Of a DNA stretch of 12,933 nt, positions 5,432 through 12,654 are shown piece after piece. A program made the position numbers and the translations under genes. The stretch lies in contig JAPLCR010000536.1 of NCBI GenBank assembly GCA_026392135.1, positions 1,903-14,835 on the forward strand, written 5' to 3'. The notes under the pieces are model-generated. The model saw only the letters and a list, made by a program, of their open reading frames with translations. It searched no databases and was not told the origin of the DNA. Position 1 is the first letter of the stretch; each line of letters opens with the position of its first letter. This DNA comes from Armatimonadota bacterium (GTDB lineage Bacteria > Armatimonadota > Chthonomonadetes > Chthonomonadales > Chthonomonadaceae).

Positions 5432-6742
5432 ATGGCAAATATCGTAATTGTTGGCGCACAGTGGGGCGATGAGGCAAAAGGCAAAATCGTCGACTATCTC
5501 GCAGGTAGCAAAGAGATGGTAGTGCGCTATGGCGGCGGCAACAACGCGGGGCACTCTGTCACCGTTGGGAACAAGCTGTACAAGTTTCACCTCGTTCCAT
5601 CCGGCATTCTGAACACAGACACCGTGTGCGTGATTTCAGATGGCGTAGTCGTAGACCCAGGCGTTTTGATGAAGGAGATGGAAGGTCTCCACGCACAAGG
5701 GCTCTCGACTCACAACCTAAAGATCTCCTCTGCTGCACACTTGATTCTTCCCTATCACCGGTTACAAGACGAGCTTGAAGAGCGACGGCGTGGCGATACC
5801 AAAATCGGCACAACGGGGCGCGGTATTGGGCCCGCTTATATGGACAAAGCGGCGCGTATTGGACTTCGTCTTGGCGAATTTGTACACTCTGACCGCTATG
5901 AATCTCGCCTAAAAGCCCTGATCACTGCTAAGAACGAACTTCTTGTAAAGCTCTACGGTGTAGAGCCGATAGACATAGACAAAACACTTGATGAGTATCG
6001 GGTGTATGCAGACTACTTGCGCCCCTACGTGATGGACACCTCGCGCTTAATCTATGACGCGGCGCGGGGAGAAAAGGGCGTTCTCTTTGAAGGGGCACAG
6101 GGTACTCTGCTCGACCTTGACCTCGGCACGTACCCCTTCGTTACCTCATCTCACCCCATTGCAGGCGGTGCGTGTATCGGCACAGGTATTGGCCCCACCT
6201 TCATCGATGGCGTGATTGGTGTAGCGAAATCGTACACAACACGAGTCGGCTCTGGTGTTTTCCCAACCGAACAGGTGAACGAAATCGGTGAATACATCCG
6301 CGAACGCGGACACGAGTACGGCACGACAACGGGAAGACCTCGACGTTGCGGTTGGCTAGACACGGTGATTTTGCGGTATGCCGTGCAGGTCAATGGAATG
6401 AGTTGCCTCTCGTTAGGTCATCTCGATGTGTTGAGTGGGCTGGATGAGGTAAAAATCTGCGTGGCGTATAGAGATACAGATGGCACTTTGATTACACAGA
6501 TGCCAACAGACCTGCCTTATCGTGAGGAGTTGGAGCCTGTTTACGAGACTCTTCCGGGCTGGAAAGAGGATGTTTCAGAGGTTCGCATCTACGCAGACCT
6601 GCCTGAGAACGCGAAGCAATTCGCCAAGCGCGTTGAGGAGTTGATTGAAATACCCATCGGAACAATGTCGGTAGGACCTGGTCGGGAACAGACGATAATC
6701 TTCGATGACGTTATCCAGTCGCGTTGTAAGAGCCGGCGTTAG
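5432..6742 (+). CDS. purA: Adenylosuccinate synthetase
   Basis: PurA joins IMP and aspartate with GTP hydrolysis to make adenylosuccinate, the committed step to AMP, in the cytoplasm. The protein is 436 residues, normal for the family. Visible elements are the N-terminal loop QWGDEAKGK (10-18) with catalytic Asp13, the NNAGH segment with catalytic His41, and the signature GTTGRGIGPAYMDKAAR (126-142). Near the C-terminus is IPIGTMSVGPGREQTI. An in-frame ATG at 5366 would add 22 residues, but the start at 5432 is chosen because GAGGAGGG lies seven bases upstream and the product then begins MANIVIVGAQWGDE, as in the family. Residue 15 is Ala where the usual signature has Gly. The gene has its own consensus promoter and a possible attenuator, and converges on the lipoprotein gene across a hairpin at 6777-6807. 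Confidence 0.98.
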   Translation: MANIVIVGAQWGDEAKGKIVDYLAGSKEMVVRYGGGNNAGHSVTVGNKLYKFHLVPSGILNTDTVCVISDGVVVDPGVLMKEMEGLHAQGLSTHNLKISSAAHLILPYHRLQDELEERRRGDTKIGTTGRGIGPAYMDKAARIGLRLGEFVHSDRYESRLKALITAKNELLVKLYGVEPIDIDKTLDEYRVYADYLRPYVMDTSRLIYDAARGEKGVLFEGAQGTLLDLDLGTYPFVTSSHPIAGGACIGTGIGPTFIDGVIGVAKSYTTRVGSGVFPTEQVNEIGEYIRERGHEYGTTTGRPRRCGWLDTVILRYAVQVNGMSCLSLGHLDVLSGLDEVKICVAYRDTDGTLITQMPTDLPYREELEPVYETLPGWKEDVSEVRIYADLPENAKQFAKRVEELIEIPIGTMSVGPGREQTIIFDDVIQSRCKSRR

Positions 6743-6776
6743 TATAGGCTTTTAAAGGATAAGACATAAAGATACA

Positions 6777-6807
6777 GGGGCAAGGAGAGATAATTTCTCC
6801 TTGCCCC
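6777..6807. terminator. Shared hairpin between purA and the convergent lipoprotein gene
   Basis: GGGGCAAGGAGA (6777-6788) and TCTCCTTGCCCC (6796-6807) form a perfect 12-bp stem around a seven-base loop. Only a weak T-rich sequence follows on either side, so it may act as an imperfect bidirectional terminator or as a message-end stabiliser for both convergent units. Confidence 0.7.
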
Positions 6808-6850
6808 TTCACCTTTCAGTTTACCAAGCGTCATGCCTGCCATGCACCCA

Positions 6851-8392
6851 CTACTTTGCCGTAAACGTGTAGAGCGGGCTGATGGTAAATGCCGACCCCA
6901 CATTGTCGCTAGCAAGCACAACCCAGTAGTACTGGTGACCGGGTATCAGGGCGGGTCCCTGATAAGATTGAGAGGTGCGCCCATCTGTAATAAGGCTAGA
7001 GCCGGGGTTATTCGGGTCTGCGGGCCAGATAGGCTGTGCGCCATTCGTGAGGTCAATATCCGACTGTAGAGTCGGGAAACGATCGTACACAAGAACCTGA
7101 TAAAGTGTAGCTCTGCTTACGCTCGACCACCCAAAAACTGGGTTGCTGATAGAGCTGTTATTCGCGGGTGTGGAGAGCGTTATCTTGTTCAGAGGGCGTA
7201 CCACAATCGGAGGAATAACTGGGTCGCCTTCTGCCCCTCCTGTTGGATAGTTGATAGTATCCAACCGTGCAATACTGTAATAGTAGGTGATGTCGGGCGT
7301 AATAACCGAGTCTGCATCCGAAAAGCGGTCAGCCAGTGGGTCTTGCAGTACCGCATATGGCTTGAAGTTGGTAGAAATATTTATCGAACGCAGCACTACA
7401 TAGCCATACAGGTTATTCAGAGGCTCATAGTCCCATGTCACAATGTTCTCGATATTGGTTCCAGAAGGAGCATCACGTGTTATGCTACCGTTGGCGAGGT
7501 TTCCTTTGATGGCGACATGGCGGTTTGTCCAGCCTTTTTGCTTGAGTACACGTTGACGCAAGATAGCGTTGACATTCGCTCCTAGCGCACGTGTAGCAGT
7601 GGTTGGATAGGTAAGCGAAATACCGTAAAGCCCGTTTGGAACGGGAACGGTGGAGGATCCACCAGGACCAGACAGTGAGAAGTTGACAGGAGTGGCTCCC
7701 CCTGCACTCACGATGACATCGGACTTCTGCCCGTTTAGTTTTCCGGGATAGGAGGCGACTACCACATATCGGCTACTCTGAGGTATCTCCGGTATTGAGT
7801 AGTTACCAGCCGAATCGGTTATCCCCAAAAACGCAGTAAGAGTAGAAAAAACGATGGGGTCTGTAGGATGCGCGGGGTCTGTAGGAAGTGCGATGCTAGC
7901 GTAGACGCTCGCACCTGAAAGAGGTGTTCCACTCAGATTAGTGACGCGCCCTCGAATTTCGCCCTGCACAAACGGATCAGACACAACGATGTGCATATTA
8001 TTACTGATGGCAACGCCGGCGAACACTTCAATGACGTTGCTTCCCGTCCACTTTACGCCGTTCACTAGCCCGCTTGCAGTAATGACATAGGTTTGGGAGA
8101 CCTGCTCGCTTGGGATCTCTACGTTCGGTAAGCGGTAGTTTCCAAACTGCGTGGTCTGAGCAGTGAGTGCGCCAATTTTAACGATTGCGCCAACAACAGG
8201 TGCACCTTCACCATCCGTTACTCGCCCAACAACAGTGCTGACGCGAGAACCACCTCCACCGCCTCCGCCGCCGCCCGACGTGTCCGAACTACTGCCGGAG
8301 GAACAGCCCGCCAATGCCCCAAAACAGAGCGCAATGGCAACTCCCAAAAGCGCAAAGCGTCGTGTAAGAACGCTATTCTTAAATGGTTTCAT
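6851..8392 (-). CDS. Lipoprotein with carboxypeptidase-regulatory-like and FnIII-like domains
   Basis: The 513-residue product begins with a positively charged, hydrophobic signal and the lipobox LAGC, giving a lipidated Cys30. A Ser/Gly linker follows with nine consecutive glycines (40-48). Residues about 51-110 and 145-240 look like two carboxypeptidase-regulatory-like beta-sandwiches: GRVTDGEGAPVVGAIVKI and GRVTNLSGTPLSGASVYA, each followed by a GNY(R/S)(L/I)P motif. The C-terminal half resembles fibronectin type III repeats, with VTWDYEPLNNLYGYVVLRS (318-336) and a final one from about 405 (TPANNSSISNPVFGWSSVS...YYWVVLASD). No catalytic motif is visible, so it is probably a surface-anchored binding or structural protein. 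AAGGAG nine bases before ATG supports the start. It lies downstream of the GH20 gene on the same strand, with a 209-base gap holding a repeat, so co-transcription is uncertain. Confidence 0.85.
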   Translation of the reverse strand: MKPFKNSVLTRRFALLGVAIALCFGALAGCSSGSSSDTSGGGGGGGGGSRVSTVVGRVTDGEGAPVVGAIVKIGALTAQTTQFGNYRLPNVEIPSEQVSQTYVITASGLVNGVKWTGSNVIEVFAGVAISNNMHIVVSDPFVQGEIRGRVTNLSGTPLSGASVYASIALPTDPAHPTDPIVFSTLTAFLGITDSAGNYSIPEIPQSSRYVVVASYPGKLNGQKSDVIVSAGGATPVNFSLSGPGGSSTVPVPNGLYGISLTYPTTATRALGANVNAILRQRVLKQKGWTNRHVAIKGNLANGSITRDAPSGTNIENIVTWDYEPLNNLYGYVVLRSINISTNFKPYAVLQDPLADRFSDADSVITPDITYYYSIARLDTINYPTGGAEGDPVIPPIVVRPLNKITLSTPANNSSISNPVFGWSSVSRATLYQVLVYDRFPTLQSDIDLTNGAQPIWPADPNNPGSSLITDGRTSQSYQGPALIPGHQYYWVVLASDNVGSAFTISPLYTFTAK

Positions 8393-8484
8393 CTGTATTA
8401 TCTCCTTATCCCTGAACTCTCTTACAAATAGGGAACTTGCTTTAGGGACTCTCTCTAGTTAAACTGTTCCAAAATTTCTAGTGC

Positions 8485-8585
8485 AAGAGAGCCTATCGGC
8501 GAACAGAGTCGCCTACCGCGCTAGTCACCCCTCGCCCAGAATTGGGAGAGGGGACGGGGGTGAGGGCTTGTGGTTTTCAAATGGA
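8485..8585. repeat. Dispersed hairpin repeat, long form, copy B
   Basis: This is the partner of copy A at 7-107: 101 bases, no gaps, about 11 mismatches, same orientation. The segment 8530-8569, containing the CTCGCCCA/TGGGAGAG hairpin and GGGGGTGAGGGCTT, is identical to copy A. It ends 16 bases before the last base of the GH20 stop codon. It would therefore be transcribed as the 3' untranslated end of that gene, and it fills much of the gap to the lipoprotein gene. Confidence 0.85.
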
Positions 8586-8601
8586 TTAGTGTAAGGGAGA
8601 G

Positions 8602-10110
8602 TCACCTGCCCTCCCATGCCATTTTTGCGCCAAGCCGAATTGCACCTGGCAGGTCAGCATTTTTATTCTCTTTTTCGCCCTCTTCACGGGCGGCTTTTAC
8701 CCCAAGTAGTCCCTCCACAACACCGCCCGCAGAAGTCCATGTCGTCGCAAGATACCCGGGGAGTTTCGCTCCCTGAAGTTTTAAACCGACTCCCAAGAAA
8801 CGTTTCACACTCTCCTTCAGATTCCAGCCAGAGGGGATAACCCGAAACCCATGCTGTTGTAGGTGTGCGATGGAAGGAAAGTCGTCCGGCAGTTCGTAGT
8901 GCCAGTCACAAATCACAATGTCCTTCGCAATTTTGTCTATTGCGGGAGCCGTGCCGTTCGTACTCGCCTCCCACTCTCCAAGCTTCATCCCTACCCCATC
9001 CAGTAGCCTATCGCCCCACAGATACATCTCGACTTTGCGCTTCCCAACGAGATGTTTATGCAGGTCGTTAACGGCTTTTGCGAAAAGGTCTGCAGGATCT
9101 TTCCCTTTACAGCGCGGACACTTACCGATAAGGAAGACCTCATCCATACCGACATGGAATGCGCCGGCGTGAAATGCGTCTATCAGTTCGTCACAAAGAT
9201 CAGAGACGAATTTACTTATACTGGGATGTGAGGGGCACCAACTTCTACAGTAGAGTCCCGTGTTGTCTTTGGGCGCGTTGGGGGTTTCATCGAACTCAGG
9301 GTGCGTTGTAAGAAGAGACATGGTGGTTTTTGCCCATGACTGATGCCCCATACAGTTCAGCATAGGGATTATCCGAATAAAGTTCTTCTGAGCCAGTTCG
9401 CGGAGATGCTGACAATCAACGCGTGTGAGGGGGTTTTGTGCCGCAACTTCAGGGTGCGACTTGTAGTCGAAAAAGTAGTTTATCTCAATAATCAGTTGGT
9501 TCAGACGTAGGCGCGGCATAAACTCAGTAAGCAGACGCTCTATCTGCGGCACATCTTGCCGCCCATTAAAGAGAATGTGCACTCCCCGCCACCTAAGCGT
9601 TGCCCAGTCCGCGATTTTACCGCAAGGAATCCCCGTCTTAGCCGCTTCGGATTCCAATCTCTGAATCAGGTAGAGTACTCCATAGAAGATTCCTTCAGGG
9701 CTATCGGCGGTAAGATGAATATGTTGCGGAGTGATGTCCAACAGATACCCCTCTTTGCCCAGCCCCGACGAGGGGAGTTTAAACCTCCCATCACCCTTGA
9801 GTTGCATTAGCGCAAGGTGTTCAGAAGGCAGTCCAATAAGTAGGTAGGGCAACTCTGGAAGCGTTTCAGGGATGTTGCTGGACTTCTCACCGTGTAGCCC
9901 TTTTATGAGCGGCTTTATCATGTCCATAATGTGCGGAGCTGTCTTTAGAAGCCCGCTTCCAACAAAAACCTGTGAGAGAGTCTCTTTTGAAAACACTCCT
10001 TCTGCGGCTTGCACGATCTTAGGTTGTACGATTACCTCCCCATTCACTTTCAGGGTAGGTATGCAGACAAACCCCATAACCAGCACCAATAGATAGAACC
10101 ACTGCCTCAT
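8602..10110 (-). CDS. Exported glycoside hydrolase family 20 (beta-hexosaminidase-like)
   Basis: GH20 enzymes remove terminal N-acetylhexosamine residues using the substrate's acetamido group as nucleophile. The 502-residue protein has a signal peptide (about 1-24). A GH20 N-terminal alpha/beta domain follows (about 28-165), including the characteristic DSPEGIFYGVLYLIQRL segment. The TIM-barrel starts at TLRWRGVHIL (171-180). The catalytic Asp-Glu pair is in HVGMDE (D323, E324). Other barrel landmarks are MLNCMGHQ (His256), YLWGDRLLDG (363-372) and TTWTS near 458. A CPRC pair (331-334) right after the catalytic residues could bind a metal or form a disulfide. The start has GAGGTG eight bases upstream. 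The gene is divergent from tgt. Substrate, cell-wall or environmental glycan, cannot be told. Confidence 0.9.
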   Translation of the reverse strand: MRQWFYLLVLVMGFVCIPTLKVNGEVIVQPKIVQAAEGVFSKETLSQVFVGSGLLKTAPHIMDMIKPLIKGLHGEKSSNIPETLPELPYLLIGLPSEHLALMQLKGDGRFKLPSSGLGKEGYLLDITPQHIHLTADSPEGIFYGVLYLIQRLESEAAKTGIPCGKIADWATLRWRGVHILFNGRQDVPQIERLLTEFMPRLRLNQLIIEINYFFDYKSHPEVAAQNPLTRVDCQHLRELAQKNFIRIIPMLNCMGHQSWAKTTMSLLTTHPEFDETPNAPKDNTGLYCRSWCPSHPSISKFVSDLCDELIDAFHAGAFHVGMDEVFLIGKCPRCKGKDPADLFAKAVNDLHKHLVGKRKVEMYLWGDRLLDGVGMKLGEWEASTNGTAPAIDKIAKDIVICDWHYELPDDFPSIAHLQQHGFRVIPSGWNLKESVKRFLGVGLKLQGAKLPGYLATTWTSAGGVVEGLLGVKAAREEGEKENKNADLPGAIRLGAKMAWEGR

Positions 10111-10148
10111 AGTCTGAACACCTCAATATTTCGCGGTTGGATTTATTC

Positions 10149-10177
10149 AGGGTAACACATTTCGCGCTCTACGTCAA
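10149..10177 (-). promoter_or_regulatory. Possible promoter of the GH20 gene
   Basis: Reading the minus strand, TTGACG (10177-10172) is followed after 17 bases by TACCCT (10154-10149). The -35 box matches five of six positions but the -10 only three. The predicted start leaves a leader of about 30 bases before the ATG at 10110, with the GAGGTG ribosome site in it. Confidence 0.4.
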
Positions 10178-10190
10178 CCTTGTGTAAGGG

Positions 10191-10196
10191 TATAAT
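10191..10196 (+). promoter_or_regulatory. -10 box placing the tgt transcript start at its ATG
   Basis: TATAAT (10191-10196) ends six bases before the tgt ATG at 10203. With standard spacing from the -10 box, transcription begins at or within a base or two of that A, so the message would be leaderless. No good -35 hexamer is visible at 16-18 bases upstream. An AAGGG at 10186-10190 overlaps the promoter region and is 12 bases from ATG, too far for a normal ribosome site. Confidence 0.65.
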
Positions 10197-10202
10197 ACGA
10201 GT

Positions 10203-11420
10203 ATGAACCGTCACACTCGTCCCTCTAACCCATCTTTAGGCTCTTTCGATTTCCAAGTGACCCAAACCTCGCATGAGGTAGGTGTCTCAGGTCGTTGCGG
10301 TGTTTTGTCATTGCCCCACGCTACTGTCGAAACCCCTGTTTTCATGCCAGTCGGCACACAAGCTACCGTGAAAGCCATGACCCCCGATGAGCTGTGGGAG
10401 ATAGGGTATCGCCTCACTCTTGGGAACACCTATCACCTGCATCTGCGCCCCGGCGAAGACCTTATGGCACGGGCGGGAGGCTTACATCGCTTTCAGGGAT
10501 GGGAGGGGGCGCACCTCACGGATAGCGGTGGGTTTCAAGTTTTCAGTTTGACAGGGCTACGGCGCATCAACGAGGAGGGTGTAGAGTTCCAGTCCCACAT
10601 TGACGGCTCAAAGCATCTGTTCACGCCCGAATCTGTGATGGAGATTCAGCGCAAAATCGGTGCAGACATCATCATGGTATTTGACGAGTGTCCCCCTTAC
10701 CCCAGCACTTATGAGTACGCGAAAGCCTCAGCCGACCGTACTCACCGTTGGGCGGCACGGTGTATGGAAGCCTACAACGCCTCAGGGCGCAAGGCGGCGG
10801 GCGGATGGAAGCAGGTGCTTTTCGGTATTGTACAGGGTAGCTGTTACCGCGATTTACGAGAAGAGAGTGCAGAGACACTTATCGCCATGAATTTTCCAGG
10901 ATATGCTATTGGAGGGCTAGCAGTAGGCGAAACGCTTGAAAATCGTAATGCGGCGATAACGTGGTGCAACGCCCTGCTTCCTCTCGAAAAGCCCCGCTAT
11001 CTGATGGGAGTGGGTACTCCTATTGATATTATAGACGCAGTGCAGAGGGGTGTTGATATGTTCGACTGCGTACTTCCCACCAGAAATGCGCGAAATGCTC
11101 AAGTTTTCACTGCTCGCGGCGTGCTAAACATGAGAAACGCGAAGTTTGCCGCCGACTTTACCTCCCTCGACCCCCACTGCGCCTGTAGGGTCTGCCAGCG
11201 GCATACCCGCGCCTACGTGCGCCACCTCTTCCAAACAAACGAGATACTCGGTTGCCGACTCACCACCTACCACAACCTCTATTTCTACTACCAACTGATG
11301 GCGCATCTGCGCGATGCGCTACGAGAAGGCACATTCCACACCTTCCGAACCGCTTTTTTACGCGATTATCAGCGTTGGGAGGAGGAAGAGGAGGGCGCGG
11401 GAGAGAATCAGGGTTCTTAA
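10203..11420 (+). CDS. tgt: Queuine/preQ1 tRNA-guanine transglycosylase
   Basis: Bacterial Tgt swaps guanine 34 in the anticodon of Asp, Asn, His and Tyr tRNAs for the queuosine precursor preQ1. The 405-residue protein shows TPVFMPVGTQATVKAMTPDE (44-63), DSGGFQVFSL with catalytic Asp107, and FDECPPY (160-166). FDCVLPTRNARNA carries the nucleophilic Asp288. The zinc site is C326, C328, C331 (CACRVC) and H357, with the spacing seen in the family. Compared with typical Tgt proteins, which begin near FDFQV (15-19), there are about 14 extra N-terminal residues. The alternative GTG at 10257 has no ribosome site. The ATG at 10203 coincides with the predicted transcript start, so it is kept. The C-terminus is acidic (RWEEEEEG). 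No queuosine biosynthesis genes adjoin it. Confidence 0.97.
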   Translation: MNRHTRPSNPSLGSFDFQVTQTSHEVGVSGRCGVLSLPHATVETPVFMPVGTQATVKAMTPDELWEIGYRLTLGNTYHLHLRPGEDLMARAGGLHRFQGWEGAHLTDSGGFQVFSLTGLRRINEEGVEFQSHIDGSKHLFTPESVMEIQRKIGADIIMVFDECPPYPSTYEYAKASADRTHRWAARCMEAYNASGRKAAGGWKQVLFGIVQGSCYRDLREESAETLIAMNFPGYAIGGLAVGETLENRNAAITWCNALLPLEKPRYLMGVGTPIDIIDAVQRGVDMFDCVLPTRNARNAQVFTARGVLNMRNAKFAADFTSLDPHCACRVCQRHTRAYVRHLFQTNEILGCRLTTYHNLYFYYQLMAHLRDALREGTFHTFRTAFLRDYQRWEEEEEGAGENQGS

Positions 11421-11458
11421 TAGGCCTTACGCAGGTTATTTTTCAACGTCTCCTTTGC

Positions 11459-11482
11459 AGAGTAGCGATACTCTTTATTTTT
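11459..11482 (+). terminator. Weak intrinsic terminator after tgt
   Basis: AGAGTA (11459-11464) and TACTCT (11469-11474) form a 6-bp stem closed by a GCGA tetraloop, followed by TTTATTTTT. It lies about 40 bases after the tgt stop and before the next promoter, which fits the end of the tgt unit. The short, AT-containing stem makes it a weak terminator. Confidence 0.55.
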
Positions 11483-11551
11483 GGCAAACTTCACTGTGTG
11501 GTTCGATTGCTGAGTAGCGCCCCCCTTTTTGAAAATACCCTCTCCTATGCC

Positions 11552-11581
11552 TTGACAAACAGAACCGCTATGCTCTATACT
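11552..11581 (+). promoter_or_regulatory. Promoter of the metalloprotease operon
   Basis: A perfect TTGACA (11552-11557), an 18-base spacer and TATACT (11576-11581, five of six) predict transcription starting near 11588. That is inside the GTGGCA tandem repeat which begins immediately after the -10 box. The leader before the ATG at 11678 would be about 90 bases. Confidence 0.8.
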
Positions 11582-11611
11582 GTGGCAGTGTCAGTGGCAG
11601 TGGCAGTGGCA
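11582..11611 (+). repeat. GTGGCA tandem repeat at the protease transcript start
   Basis: Five tandem copies of GTGGCA, the second being GTGTCA, begin at the base after the -10 box and cover the predicted transcription start. Gain or loss of units would alter the initially transcribed sequence and leader length, but not the reading frame or the promoter spacing. Confidence 0.9.
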
Positions 11612-11677
11612 GATTCTTCTGCTTGCTCGTCACCGAAACTAAACTCTCTTCAACTTTTGGCGCTAGGAGGGCTGTCT

Positions 11678-12634
11678 ATGCGACGCTCTTTGTTCCCTGT
11701 CTTATTGATGTTGGGTCTGTTGCTTGGTTTAATGGGTAATGCCTCCATAGCTTCGGCGGCGATTCCCAGAACCCTCACGTTCTTGTGTGAGAACTGTGAT
11801 ATTGAGATGTTTCTCTCTTCAGGCTCTGCGGCAAACTCTATGCCGATGATGTATGCGAGTGTAACTGCTCAGTACAGCATAGGCGCAGACCCCGCGCCCA
11901 ATCTCACTCTCAACTTCTACGTAACGGATTTGAATAACGCCCCTAGCAACCTTGTGCAGATAGACCGCGTTAGCGACATAACGAACTCTGACGGGAAATG
12001 CCGCGTTATTATCAACGGACCCGGTGCATCTGTGACCGACAACACTATACTCCTTGTTCATCTGAAGCGTGTTGACCCTGTTAGTGGGCAAACCGTTATC
12101 TCCGCGTCGGTGAAGGTGCATCTACGTCAATACAATACAACTACATACGACTCACCTTTTGTCAGTTCTGCCATATCTCCCGGAACGGGTATCTCGTACC
12201 ACGACAATTTGCTGACTAAAATGGCTAGCTATGCGTCTCAATCTCTATCCGACTGGACGGTAGCCAATCGAGTTACATTCACACGAAACCTCTCAAGTTA
12301 CAAACTCATCTTTCAAGAAATTGACGCAGGAACAGATACTTGGTGGGGGCAAACACTCATCCCTGATACCCCTAACCCTTGGCGTAAGATACAGTACAAT
12401 ATGTATCCGCTAGATTCAGATTGGGTCACCCCTCATCGGGCTTGGGCTCCGCTTGGATGGAGACACTATATCCAATCCATGTGTGATCATGAAGTGGGTC
12501 ACTTTTTGGGGTTGGGACATAACACCGTTTTTGATAAGTCTTTGATGGCAATAGACGATCCCAAATACTTCGTATGGGGAACTGTTGTACCACGCACTCA
12601 AGACTGGAATCCCATTCTCGCCCACTACCCGTAG
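11678..12634 (+). CDS. Secreted matrixin-like zinc metalloprotease
   Basis: The product is 318 residues, with a signal peptide ending near ASAA (about 27-28). Residues about 30-150 contain beta-strand-rich sequence with TSDGKCRV-like turns resembling a bacterial Ig-like domain, a tentative assignment. The C-terminal catalytic region (about 170-318) carries the metzincin zinc motif HEVGHFLGLGH (H271, E272, H275, H281) and a following SLM (288-290) that fits the Met-turn. The spacing is like matrixins (M10). Cysteines lie at 37, 40, 108 and 269. No cysteine-switch propeptide is seen. The frame stays open upstream to 11252, overlapping tgt, but the start at 11678 is chosen for AGGAGG seven bases upstream and the signal peptide that follows. 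It shares an operon with the next gene. Substrate is unknown. Confidence 0.88.
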   Translation: MRRSLFPVLLMLGLLLGLMGNASIASAAIPRTLTFLCENCDIEMFLSSGSAANSMPMMYASVTAQYSIGADPAPNLTLNFYVTDLNNAPSNLVQIDRVSDITNSDGKCRVIINGPGASVTDNTILLVHLKRVDPVSGQTVISASVKVHLRQYNTTTYDSPFVSSAISPGTGISYHDNLLTKMASYASQSLSDWTVANRVTFTRNLSSYKLIFQEIDAGTDTWWGQTLIPDTPNPWRKIQYNMYPLDSDWVTPHRAWAPLGWRHYIQSMCDHEVGHFLGLGHNTVFDKSLMAIDDPKYFVWGTVVPRTQDWNPILAHYP

Positions 12635-12654
12635 ATTCTTAGGAGCCAACCCCC

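Noticed and set aside
8393..8484. Promoter for the lipoprotein gene in the gap after the GH20 gene
   Set aside because: The best minus-strand match (TTGCAC, 17 bases, TTTAAC) fits poorly at both boxes, so no promoter is annotated.
1..8585. CRISPR array from the repeated GGGAGAGG segments
   Set aside because: The copies are scattered singly over kilobases with no regular spacers and no cas genes.
11252..11677. Upstream extension of the metalloprotease frame to an ATG overlapping tgt
   Set aside because: It overlaps the confident 3' part of tgt in another frame, crosses the terminator and promoter, and lacks a signal peptide at its start; AGGAGG and the signal peptide favour 11678.
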